Positions 46,062 to 57,835 of a stretch of DNA of 64,000 nt are shown here, piece after piece. Position 1 is the first letter of the stretch; the number at the start of each line of letters is the position of its first letter. Made by a program: the position numbers and the translations under genes. Where the stretch lies: contig CM028908.1 in the NCBI GenBank assembly GCA_016801845.1, positions 24,481,047-24,545,046 of the forward strand. The letters run 5' to 3'. This stretch comes from Polydactylus sextarius (lineage: Eukaryota > Chordata > Actinopteri > Polynemidae). The notes beneath the pieces were generated by a model. That model was not told the origin of the DNA. It searched no databases and worked only from the letters and a program-made list of their open reading frames with translations.

Positions 46062-47740
46062 GATAAGTTCTTCTGCACTTGCTGAGGTGGCTGTTTTCCA
46101 GACTTTCTTGATTTTACAAGTGACACCAAACCATTACCTGACAGACCTTTTGTTTTTTGTGCACGTGATAAGTGTTTAGGTATCTGCAGCCGGGAATTAC
46201 TGGAAGTGTATGGTGAGTTGTAATGTGGACAAGAACCAGGAAGATGGTTACCTTTGCATCTCCAGCATGAGACAGGTGGTCTATTTTTTTCAACAGGTGG
46301 ACCAGTGTGCATTGTTTTAGGAAAAGGATTAGGATGTTAGGAAAAAGATGTTCATGATCTTTTTCCAGTTGATAGCCAAGGCGCACCAGATCTTCCACAG
46401 TGTCACATGACCCCTGAGCTGACAGAAGAGGTTTGATGTTTTTTAGAATCATCTTAACAATGCTGGCCTCTGTGAGAGTAGGTTGCCATCTTTTACAGAG
46501 AGCCCTATGTGAGAAAGCAAAGTTTCTGATGGTCTCATTTTCTTTCTAACTCATCCACATAATCTTCAGCAAGGAAAGCTGCAAGAAAACCGGTTTCAAA
46601 CTGACTCCAAGTAGTTACCTCAGATCGGGCAATTTCCCACCAGTCGCGGGCTGTCCCCCGGAGTACAGTTCTGAAAGTGACAAGAATATCAGCATCTGAA
46701 AAAGTATGAAGAGCAAGAAAGTCATGACACTATGACAGATAACTGAGAGGATCGGGATAATCATGAACCCTGCCATATGTTTCATGAGTAGTGGTGTGAA
46801 AACATTTCAGTTCTTTTTGAAGTTGAACCTAAAGTTGCTCCACCATGAAGCAGATTTCTGAAAGGAGAGAGGTTTCAGAATGTTTCAGCTCTCTTTTAAT
46901 TCCATTCACTAGTTTATCCATTTCTGTGTCCACACATTCCTTATGAGAGATGATCTTTGACAGAAGGAGACAATGATTGTCACTGGTTTATCTATAAGAT
47001 CTTGAAAGTGCTCAGTGGAATAGGTCTGAACTCCTTCAACACCCTCTGTCAGATTTTTTATTGCAATGCTTTGGGCTTCCAGGGGTTTATGGATCATAAA
47101 GCCCTGGAACCCTCCCAACCCTCCTGGGTTTTTACTGCAATTTGATTCAATTCTTGTGCAGGAGTAGGGAGAGACATTGAGACTGAGACAGTGACTATGG
47201 AAAGAGGCTGAAAGAGTGAAAGGACCTCCTCCTGGACCAGGCAAGGACTGCACAGTTTCTGTTTCCCAAGCAAGGAGATAATAGGGCATGGCCTTGAGTT
47301 TCAGATGTCTCTACTGGGGGTGGCCATGGTGTCTGGAAATAAGTCTGTAAATGTGCACTAAATGCATTGCCTGTACCAGGCCAAGTTAAGTTACCAAGTT
47401 ATTACAGGTGTCTGCACATCAGGGGCTTCTATGTCAGGTGCAGCTAAGGCTGACCCAGACATGAACTGTTGATTAGTCATAATGTGGTAAGCAGACAATG
47501 AATGACTTTTTACAAGAAATTATCACATACTAGTATTAGAAATTATCACCAAAATCAAAACATGTCACAAAAGCAGTAGCCAACTGTATTCAATCAATAT
47601 TCAATACAGTTAAGTATATTTAAAGTTAAATTCAGTGATAATGGATTCAATTAAATAATGAAATAGTCCCATAGGGAGTTAAAGTTGAAACAACTAACTT
47701 AGCACATTTCCTGGTTCAAGGCAAGGCCCCACATTGGGCG
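46062..47740 (-). pseudogene. Ty3/Gypsy gag remnant with zinc knuckle
   Basis: A nucleocapsid-type knuckle reads CWRCKGNHLPGSC at about 46229-46267 on the minus strand. It has three residues between the second Cys and the His, not the usual four. Upstream gag is split into several frames (for example 46909-47289) and cannot be read as one protein. The putative primer-binding side, GCGCCCAATGTGGGGC on the minus strand, lies next to the right LTR near 47727-47742. Confidence 0.65.
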
Positions 47741-47748
47741 CTATTTCT

Positions 47749-48165
47749 GTAGCGGAGGGACTGAAAAGATACTCTTACAGTTACAGTCTATGTTGGGCGC
47801 CAGACAGGAGAATAAAACAACCTGTCATGATTTTCTTTAATTATGAAAAGAATATGTATTTCTACAAGTATCTATAAGAAGAAACAAAATCCTGTTAGCC
47901 TGTGGCCCTAGCTACAGAAGGCAGATATGGCAAATAAAACACAGGTCATAAAAACGCTGAAAATGAAATGTTAATTAATTTATTAGTCAGTTAGGCAGAA
48001 AGGCAAAATCAGAATCAAAACAATTAAATTTCTCTATGATATAATAATAAATAAACAAAGTTCACCAAGCCATAAATCAATACATTTTAGATGGCAATAT
48101 CCAATGACATCTAAATAAAAGTCTCAAGGTCCTAAAGTTTATTACAGAGTTAAAAGTTATAAACA
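47749..48165 (-). repeat. Right (5') LTR
   Basis: Starts TGTAGC and ends ATAAACA, giving 417 bp in plus-strand terms. It is the unbroken partner of the split left LTR. Confidence 0.8.
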
Positions 48166-51100
48166 TCTATCGCTTCTTTTGTGTTTGTGTTGCATAAAAA
48201 CGTCACAACAGTTTCGACCTCACGCACCACATTCCTTGATTGTTGAACCAGACCCCTCCTGGATGAAATGAGGTGCTTTTGCATGTGAATAAGACAAAAT
48301 GTAATATCTGGACTGTCTGTTACTGAAGACCGTCTCCAGTCTAATCCAGTCTCATCCTGGGACATGTCATGCTTCTGTTTCCACTGTTTACTCCCACACA
48401 GTGGCACCTACTAACTTAACTTACTTAAATAAACAAAATAGCGATAAAATGCAAACACATATTTGAAATATGAACATGTCCAATAACATGTGCCATGACT
48501 ATTTATTCTGGTCTTGAATCCCCCTATGAATAGTGAAATTAGAGTTTGACCTTCACAACAACAGTGGCGACATGTTTCCTATTAAACTTATTTCTTTGGA
48601 GAAAAAATATGCAGAGAAAAGAAGGTATGTCTTGTTTATTCATACAGACCTTTTTTTTTTTTAGTTTCCATTTCTGCAGGTGCCTATAATATGTCCATGA
48701 TGTAATATCTCTGTGCCAAAAAATCCATCTGCAACAAGGCTCGGATCTCATCTTTCCTCCTGTGTGACATAGATCTGTTTACAGGATGGAGCGAACTTCA
48801 AAAAAAGAAAAAAACAAAAAAGAATCTGACTGCACCTGATGAGCAGCCATGTGACCGCAGCCTGAACTGTCTGTATTTGGATGATTTAAGCAGGCGTGTT
48901 GAATATAGTCTGTAATGTCAGCGAGAGTAAAAAAAAAAAAGAAAAGAAAAGAAAGAATGAGAATTTTGTGGTAGATATGATGTGTCACATCAGAATTACA
49001 CTGAACAAGCAGCTCACAAGTCTGTAATTTTACTAAAGTTAGAAGAATTGAAATATCGACATCTTTAGCAGTCCTGGTTTTCATTATTTCAACATTTTTA
49101 ATAATTTTTTTTTATATTTTTGCTAACACTGACTCCGGTAAAGGGAATAGAGATTTGTGAGGGAGAAAGGTTAAAGGACGTTTTGGTCAAGTAGCACCAC
49201 CACTTACAGGAGAAATGGTAAGACTAGAAGAGGACCCTTAAGAGCCTTATAACCATCTGTCATGAGTTGTCATGTTACAGTCCCATGTGAATGGCATGTT
49301 GGTAACTGAGGAGTAGTAACTTAACCGGACCTCCACTGAGGGTGGGCCCTCCATTAAGGCAGCTAAAGGAATTTTCTGGCTTATTTTTGATATAAGTCAT
49401 TTAATAGTCATATATGATATGAATAGTCATAAATGATATAGTCATTTAAGTTAAAGAATTTAGCTCCAATAATGTGGTTTTATTTTCCTGCCAATAACCG
49501 TAGCAACATTGAACGTTGAAACTGTCAGTCAGATATAGTTCAGAGTGAAGACGATGAGATGAGATCTGCTCTTCTACCCAGAACATGGGTTTCTCCACAG
49601 CCACACTCAGGTGGTCCTGAGTCTAGAGTCACCAGTGTCAATAACTGGACCCACTTTTCTCAGACAATATATCTTACAAACACTCTACTGACGAGTTTGG
49701 CCACTGAACTGTTTCAAGAACATTTTGCAAACTGTACAAGATCATTCTTCAGAAAATATGACTTTTCTCCAAGTTCTCTCTATTTTTGTGTTCAATAATC
49801 TCGTCCACTGTTTCTAATTCTCAGTGATTTTAACAGAAGCTTCAGTTTCACAAAACTACATAAAGCTAAATGTTCTAGTTGAAATATTATTGTATCTAGT
49901 GTCATATTTGTTGTGTTTTGTTGCTGTGGAGCAAAACAAAAGTTCATCAGTAAGTGTAAAACAAATTGTTGCTACGTTAGTGGAGATGTGGTGATAGCGT
50001 TGAGTCTGGGCAGGCAACTAATTGGTCAAACCCACCTATCTATGGGTCCTATGCTCGTAAAAATTATGAACGAGAGTCAATGGAAAGATAAAAAAGATCT
50101 TCTGATCCTGTTTGAAATATGTCATGGTTTTTACATATGATGTTTGAGAATATTAAAGATATTTTTTGACATGGAGAGAGCACTGTTTTGTGACAGGCAG
50201 CAAATGTTACTTTACGTTTTGTGTGAGACCACGTAGCTCGTCTCGCAAAATTTCACCACCAAACTCTGACAGCTAATGTTAGGTTAACAGCTAGCTACAC
50301 TAACCTAGCAAAATATCTCACCCCGTAAGTTTTATCCTCCTACTCCTTGATCTCTCTACAGCCAAGAAGAGAGGGGGAAAGAAACTCTGTCGTGCACATC
50401 TATGAGACTATTTGGTTTGTAGTCTAACCAGTTATGTATTTTCAGAACCAGATAAATCAACAGTTACACGACAAATACAGCCTTGACTTACACTAATAGT
50501 TATCATTTAAATCAACATACAGCATATTTGTGATTCGGGGTAAAAGTGGATTGGAATTCATTCATCCATTCATTGTTAATTTTTTTTTTTCAATCTAAGG
50601 ACCCAGTGGGTCAACTGGAATGGACGTGAAACCAACTATAACATAGGCTAAGTTCAGATTTCTCAACGTTCAGATTTCTCAATGTCAAAGTAAACAGTAT
50701 TTTTATGCCACTAAAGAGGCTGAACATTTCTTTCTAAGCCCTGTGCAACACAACCAGGAGCCTTACCAACATAACACTACGTCTGTCAACAATAAATAAA
50801 CTCAATAAGTTTATCTGTGAAAATAATAACATGTCCACCAGTACACGTAGCAAATTAATGCATCGGTTAACCAGCTTTGCCTGGTAATTGTAATCCCACC
50901 GTTAAAATCCTCTTCTTCCAAACATTATGGGTGTGATATACTGCACCTGACGGCAAATCCAAATCCTACAGAGGCTTAAAATGCCAAATAGGAATCTTTC
51001 CATTGTCTAAATATACAGGTATGTAGTGAAGCAGCTGTTCTCACACTGAGCAATAAGTAGCATTAACTGGACTTGGATGAAATGTGCACATCTGTGATAA

Positions 51101-52618
51101 TAGATCAAATGAATTTTAATGTTGTAAAAATGTTGTCTTTGGATTTAAATCCCAGACAGAGGTTCATGGGAATAAGTCCTTTTCACTATGTACTTTATGT
51201 ACTGTACCATGATAGTGTTTGACATACCTTACCTTATCAGACAGATTGGTTACAAAAAGGCATTTCCTATTGTCATATCCCACCTGTGAAACATTGTTCA
51301 AGCTCAGTTTTATTAATGTGGACATGATTGTGTTACTGTTTGAGCATCAACTGAATTAAATTCAGTTAATTTCTACACAGGTTTCATATTGCATGTACAT
51401 ATTTACCATGATTATGGTGTCATCTAACTTTTATTCACCTACACTAACCTTTCATGAAAGAAAACAGTTGTAGTGTCAGTTATAACAGCTGAAGTGTTTG
51501 TTTATAATTTTAGCCGGGTCTGATAGATTTTTAAAAAAAATATATATCTCCCTCCTATATTTCAAATTATGTGAATGATGTGGAAAATTGCACAGAATTA
51601 TTGATACAAAGAGGAATGCAGGGAAAGTTTTATCCCCAGATGTTTGTATTATTCATGCGGATTTATATTATTTATGTTGATCTATGAAGCAGATTAAACA
51701 TACACATAGAGCTGAAAAGCAAATGACTAATAAGACTGTTGTTGTGCAAATTCCTTCCACAAACTCCTTTCACTGATCAGTCAGAATCTCTATATTATTG
51801 TCAGTGGGTGTCAGACCATGTCTCATGTCTTATTATGTTGGTCAAAGTTTTTTTTTTTTTTTCCAATTGACAAATATGTTGTTTATTCTTTTCACTGTCC
51901 GTGTCTTCCTTTGACAGATGTAATGGAGTGAATTATCTGGTGATAATGTTCAGGCCTCAAAGGAGTTTCTCTGGGCTGAAACAATCTTCATGATGAGTTT
52001 TCCCCTTCTTTTGGTATAATACCACTCCTCTTTTTCTTCTTCCGCCAAGTGTTTGTAGGTTTGAGACGAAGCCATTTGTTGGAAACAATGATTTCCACAG
52101 CTTTTTACTGATCCAGTTTCCCTTGTTCAAACTGTTTGTGTTCTTATTCTATAGGAAGTTATGTGCATGAATACAGTTGTTATTTGGATATTTCAGTCTT
52201 TTGATTGTTTGCTCTGAGCTGCCAATGGCAGTCTTACTGCTTCTCTGACTTTCCTTAAAGTCAGTCTTTCCTGTAGAAAGTACACAGGTTGTAAGACACC
52301 TAGAATACTTCAGCTTCTTAAAGTTCAATAATAGTTCAACTTTCTTTTTGTCTGGTTGTATTTTGGCATGAAGTTCACGTCTATTCACATATTTGCTTTG
52401 ACTTTGTACGTAATGATTGTAACCACATTGATAATAAAAGTTATATATAAACTCTGCACACTATGTGATTTGTTTTATAATTAACAGAGAGAGAACAACA
52501 TCAGCTAGAATAAAAAGAAATAATGTGTCAGTCCTGCAATTCTCAATAACCTTCTGCCTGCATTTATCAAGTTTTTGGAAATCCAGATCATTCCTACAGA
52601 AGTTCAACACTTTTGTCT
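48166..52618. other. Intergenic, no gene recognised
   Basis: A fragment at about 48190-48240 (CACAACAGTTTCGACCTCAC) resembles the middle of the transposon at 38962-39391. Otherwise the sequence is AT-rich, with homopolymer runs near 48650 and 51850. ORFs up to about 100 codons lack recognisable content. Confidence 0.45.
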
Positions 52619-52937
52619 TATTTCCACTAAACCCTTTTAGCACTACTTGACTCGACTCTACTTGGTTTGGTACCAGACATGTCGTTTTCCATTACAATTT
52701 GGTTCTTCCTTGATGTGAATGTGGTGAGTGGCACTGTTTAAAAATGGAGGTTGATTATTTTGTTGACGCTCTCTCAACTCAACTGGCGTCTGGTCGCGCT
52801 TGTGAAGACATTCCTTCTGACCAATCAGTGACCGGTGTCTGTTCACGTCACATTTTAGTATCAACTCAGATCGGTTGGTACCTCGACAGAGTAGGAACTA
52901 AAAAAGTACCTGGGACCAGGAACTAGCACCAAGCAGA
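52619..52937. mobile_element. Non-autonomous DNA transposon, copy 2 (inverted relative to copy 1)
   Basis: ATTTCCACTAAACCCTTTTA at the left end, CTTGACTCGACTCTACTTGG and a right end GGAACTAGCACCAAG match the reverse complement of 38962-39391. It is about 110 bp shorter because part of the interior is missing. Confidence 0.7.
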
Positions 52938-54876
52938 CGTCTGTGCAGATATTATAAGCAAAAAGTATGGAATTTTGAAACACTGTTTTCCAGACTTTGA
53001 AAAGTTTGGAATTTTGTGTGAAAGTCTTAAAGACTTTGGAAAAAAGTTTCTCTCATAATCGAATTTTAGAGTATACTCAGAAGGCACGTCCTTCCTGATA
53101 TCCAATCAAAGCTTGCGTAACATTTGGCTCCCTAGTTTCCCACACAATGATCAATGAAACTCGCTCATGACGTCTTCTGGCTCATTGGCTGTTGATGTTT
53201 TTGAGTGGACACAGTCACACATGTAGCCCAGTTCTGTCAGTTCAAGTTTAAAAACTAGATTGTACTGACCCCAAGTCCAACACAAAAGATAATTGCTAAT
53301 TTTGTGCTAAAAACATTGACATTGCCAGAATGGGAGAAGCAGCACTGGTGAGACGTCTCCAAAACAAGAAACATTCAAGTCTGGCTGCTGGTGAACTGAG
53401 ATCAACACCAGAATGAATGAATTATGCATTTATTCAACCAAAAGAACAAGCACACAAGTAAAAAAAAAGTACTTAAAAACAAGGTCTTTGGGAAAACAAT
53501 ATTTAGAGCATATCGAGCACATAGAACACATATGTAATTTGTTAGAGTAAAGACTCTTTAGACAGTCAAACATACTCATTGGTCTCAATATAATCTAATT
53601 GGTGTCAAGTGGACATATTAGGTTCGCAGGATACATTCAGAATACTGGGTTAAACATGACATTATATTGAAATATATACATATAAAACAAGCCAGTGTCA
53701 CAATTATAATCACATTTTTTAATATAATCCAGATACTTACAGAATTTTTTGCTTTGTCTTCCCCTCACTAGTTGTCACCATGTCAAAGTCAGTGATGAGG
53801 TTACATAAGGAATGAGATGATGAAAAAAAGAAGCCTTTTTTGAACATATGTCTTTGTTTTTTGTAGTTGCAAAAAGTGGAATTCCTCATGCAGATTTAAT
53901 TTTACAGGTTTACATCAACTACATATTTAACTTTACAAGCTCAGTGGTGTGGTTTGTCATGATACTCTTTGTTTGGATTGTTTTTGTTTTGTTAATACCC
54001 TGTCTTACATGTCCATTGTGTTGTCTTCCTCATGTGTTTCCCTCCTGCTTGATTGGTTGCCTCTTCCTGATTACTTTCACATGTATCTCATTACTTCCTA
54101 CACGCCCTTGAATTTTCCTTCACTCTTTGTCAATTCATCAGATTTTTGTTCTTTTTAACGTTTTGTGTTTACCAGACATCGTTCATTTTCTCTTGTTCTA
54201 GGTGGATTTTCTACCTGTGTTGGATTATCTGTCCTGTTCCTGGTTTAGCTCCTTATTGTTCCCATGTTCCTGGAGTCTGTCTGCCATCTTTACCTCTTGA
54301 GTTACTGGCATCACAACATGTTCTTGATACATAATTACTTCTACATGGAAACTTCAAAATGCGCTGCATAATCAGGATATTATCAGAAATGCATTGTTTT
54401 TTAAAAAATATATTCCATACTTTGTAAAATATGCAGCTTTTTTGTTCTTTTTTGTTCAGGTTATGAGTTATGACTTTGAAACCTTTGAAGTGTAACTACT
54501 TCAACATACTTTAAGCTGGAGACTTTGAAAAGATCATGATGCCTTCAGCTTTGAATTACCACACTAAATCTTATGTTTCTGTGTTTTTGACCATCTCTGA
54601 ATGAGAGCAGGTTACATGACCTCACTTAAACTCTGCAGATACGTTTAGCCTTTGTATCTGACACATCATTCACTTCTAATAAAAAACACTGAAAAAAAAA
54701 AACATTTATACATAGTATATAAAAATGTGCCATTTCACACAGTGACTTATGGTTCTTGAATTGTCCATTGTTGAACAACAATAAATGCCCCATTGACTCC
54801 AGTGTTAAGTGACCTCTCTTGCTCCAGATTAAACACAGTGGGAAACTGCCACATATCGGTCATGACACATGTAGAT
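52938..54876. other. Intergenic, no gene; possible retroelement fragment
   Basis: Between about 53975 and 54300 the + strand has TGTTTCCCTCCTGCTTGATT and similar pyrimidine-rich runs. They recall LTR or 5' UTR regions of fish retroelements. The match is weak, and two 60-90 codon ORFs there are probably not genes. Confidence 0.35.
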
Positions 54877-55262
54877 CTTAAAGTGGTGGTCTGGAGTAGC
54901 CAAACATATTTAAATTGTCATTTTTTAACCAGCAATAAAGCTCAAATTATCATCTCACTTCAGCAGTAGCATGAATATGTAGCATTATCAGTGCTTCAGT
55001 TTATGTGTAGGGACCCTATTCATGCTACTGCTGAAGTGAAGTGATACTTTGAGCTTTATTAGTGGTTAAAAAATGACAATTTAGATACATTTGGCTGACT
55101 GCCCCATTTACTTTCATTATTAACTATTTGGTTGTGAAAAAAAAGATGGTAAAACTCGATATTACTTCAACCAACATAAAATATCCATTGAGGGGGTGTT
55201 TGACTCATATTTGTGATGAAATAGACCCATGGGTTCAATATACTCTGGACCATCACTTTAAG
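54877..55262. mobile_element. TTAA-flanked MITE (piggyBac-like) with internal hairpin
   Basis: CTTAAAGTGGTGGTCTGGAG at the left end pairs with the right end at 55241-55262 with about three mismatches. TTAA lies at both outer edges (54878-54881 and 55258-55261), as in piggyBac-type insertion. Inside, 54955-54977 and 55017-55039 are perfect 23-bp reverse complements. No coding capacity. Confidence 0.8.
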
Positions 55263-57084
55263 CAGTGTCTCCAGACGTAAAAACAATTCAGCAATATAAA
55301 CTATACTTTTGTGTTTAAGTGTCTTGTTCAGTAGGTACTTCAGTGGTATTCTCTTTGTATCATCACTGCTTCTGTCTAACAATGACTTAACATTTTCAGA
55401 CTCCACGTACTTCATCATAGATTTCATTTTCATTGATGGTTTATGTTTTGCAGTGTCTGGACTCATTCATTACAATATTTTGCAACATTACAACATCAAC
55501 ATTCATTGATCATCAAAGCAAGTAATCCCAAAACATTGTCTTAAAACAATGGCATTGTCTCTAATGAGTGCCTGCCTCCACGTGCAACTGAATTCTGGAG
55601 CCAAATGCAGATGCACAAAATCTTTGAGTTTCTATTTTGAGCCCATTAGATTGTGATCTCTGCATCTGCTTTTCAGAAAACTCGTAGTCCTCCTGTCATT
55701 TCAATCTTATCTGGAGCAGCACATGTATGTGTGTATTTAAAAGTGGATCTTTGTTTTGTTTTTTTTCTCCCTTAGCTGCTTCCTTTTGTCATTCGAAAAG
55801 AACTTGAAAACATGACAGTGTTTTTGATATTTGTGACAGAAATCAGACATAGTGATATCCTGTAAATGACATGGAACGACACAGACGTGTTTCATATAAG
55901 CGTATTAAGATTGTGATGACTCGGATAACGAGGATGATCTTTGACTCCCCACTGTTGGCTTTGTCCAGGGGAATGTCCACATCTAGTACAAAACACATCC
56001 TGTAATTTCCCCCAAGGTTAAAATGATGAGTTATGATGAGTGCAAAGAATATTTCACTCTCCCAGAATCACTGTAATGTTAATGAAGTTTATATGGGATA
56101 TAAGTATATATGTTATGCACCATTCACAGCATATATGTCAACTTGTCTTTGGAGGGTTGAACTACAAAACCAGATTACTGAAGCATGTTGAGCCTAAAGC
56201 CAGAGTTCCCTGTTCCATCAAGGTAGGTGTCTTTTAACCTGTACTAAGTTTTGGCTTAAAGTTAGTTAAAGTACTGTTTATTCACTTGTCATTTAGTGCT
56301 AAAGGTTATAAAATGTGAAACTTAAGGGGACCTACATAGATTCAGATGTTGATGCATAAAATTTAAATAAAACACTGTAGTTGCTCTTCAAAAGGTTGCA
56401 GTTGCTCTCACTGAACCACTGATTATGTTTGTAGTATTCAGTGATGTTTTCATTTTTAGTCTGTTTAACACAACCAAAGAACACTGATGAAAACAAATAT
56501 ATGAGTCTTTTAATTTTCTGTTAAGAAAATCAGGAGTGATTTCCACATCTGCTTAAGTCTGAGACAGTGTCAGAGCTAAATGCTCCTCACTATAATGTTA
56601 AAATCTGTTAAGTTTAAAGTGTCTGACTCTGAATGTGAAGCTTCACACCAGAAACAAAAAGAGGCTTTGAGTAAATTGTAGTACAATTGTAGTACCTGCC
56701 TAAACATGGAGCAGGTCTGCAGATTGAAGAGTTTGTATTACCTGTTGAACGTGAGGTAGCATGTCTCTTTATGACGCGTTCAGATTTTATCTCGAGATTT
56801 TACTGCTTCTCCCTTCTAAAAGGACAATAATATGTCTCTGGTACAAGTTTCTAGCTTTCCCACACCACATTCCTCACGAGGACCATGTCACTTGACAAAA
56901 GCACTGATCTCTTTTGATCATGGTATGTTTTCCCTCTTGGTTTTGGATGAAGTGTCATATGCTTCTTTTTTGCCAGTTTTCTGATTGTAGTCATAGTTTT
57001 TGTCATTATTTTTCCCCAAAATCAAATCAATTTGTGAACAAATCTCTTTACCAAAAATATCACCTTCACTGAGAAATCTTCTCA
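55263..57084. other. Intergenic, no gene recognised
   Basis: AT-rich with no exon, RNA gene or named repeat seen. Confidence 0.45.
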
Positions 57085-57109
57085 TGTAGCTGCGATTACA
57101 ACACAGGGA

Positions 57110-57360
57110 CAGACAGACAGGCAGACAAACAGATAGATAGACAGATAGATAGATTGATAGATAGATAAATGAATACTTTATTGATCCCAAACGTAAATTA
57201 AGGGACCTCAACGACTCTCCTTGTCCACACAGCTGCCACCATCTGTACATCGAGGGGTAAAAAAATTTATCTGCTGAAATCTTATCTTCATCTAAAAGCT
57301 GTGCAGCAGCACGATGAGCCTGACAGACTTTGCTTTGGTCTGTCATTGTTAGATTTAAGA
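57110..57360 (-). repeat. LINE 3' end with (GATA)n-type tail
   Basis: On the minus strand a coding-like remnant is followed by TTTGGGATCAATAAAGTATT and a TCTATC/TCTG simple tail (57110-57170 on +). This is the usual terminus of several fish LINE families. The upstream 'RAAAQLLDEDKISADKFFYP' stretch may be eroded LINE coding sequence. Confidence 0.6.
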
Positions 57361-57563
57361 CTTGATGGTTTTTTTGAGGAAGACTGTGTATGTTTAAAAC
57401 AATCAAATCTCAATGGGAATTGTGTTCAATAAAGATAAATCAGATATTTAAAATCACTTACAGGACCCACAAACATGGTCAAAACAAATGAACACAAAAT
57501 ACAGGGAGTTGGTAACTAATCTGTTGCAATGTGAAAACCACCTGCCTAACAATGAATAGATCC

Positions 57564-57835
57564 TTCTGTGGCCCAGGAGGTAGAGTGTGAGGTAGAGGTT
57601 GGTAGTTTGATACCCGTCTCCCCCCAGTTCACATTTCTAATTGTCCTTGAGCAACATACAGGACTCCCAAGTTGCCCCCAATGGCTGTTATATTGGTGTG
57701 TGAATGCATGTGAATGTTGATAGCATTGAGCACAATGTACATGTTGAGGTGCTGTGTGAATGTTAACAACAGAGTAAAGCACTTTGAGTGATCACCACTA
57801 GATTAGAAAAGCACTATAGGAATGCAGTCAATTCA
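57564..57835 (+). mobile_element. tRNA-derived SINE (AFC-like percomorph family)
   Basis: An A-box-like TGGCCCAGGAGGTAGAGTG and a B-box-like GGTAGTTTGATACC form the head. A body with TTGTCCTTGAGCAACATACA, GTGTGTGAATGCATGTGAATG and a tail with AAAGCACTTTGAGTGATCAC and AAAAGCACTATAGGAATGCA follow. This order of landmarks is that of the AFC-type SINEs of percomorph fish; the family name is from memory. Confidence 0.78.

Larger units (their letters stand above)
39825..48165 (-). mobile_element. Degenerate Ty3/Gypsy LTR retrotransposon with nested insertions
   Basis: Two directly repeated LTR segments (39825-40100 continuing at 42042-42110, and 47749-48165) enclose a minus-strand gag-pol remnant. 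From right to left come gag with a zinc knuckle, protease, reverse transcriptase, a disrupted RNase H and integrase. This domain order, with integrase after RNase H, is Ty3/Gypsy. TCTGT at 39820-39824 and TCTAT at 48166-48170 are a possible 5-bp target duplication. Stops and frameshifts break every domain, and a SINE, a hAT MITE and about 1.9 kb of other repeats have landed in it. I regard it as dead. Confidence 0.88.

Noticed and set aside
53848..54334. Two consecutive hydrophobic ORFs as a membrane protein gene
   Set aside because: The hydrophobicity comes from pyrimidine-rich, T-rich DNA that resembles retroelement non-coding sequence; there is no conserved pattern.
57110..57406. 162-codon minus-strand ORF
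   Set aside because: It runs through a LINE 3' end and its TCTA-type tail; the YLSIYLSV part is simple repeat translation.
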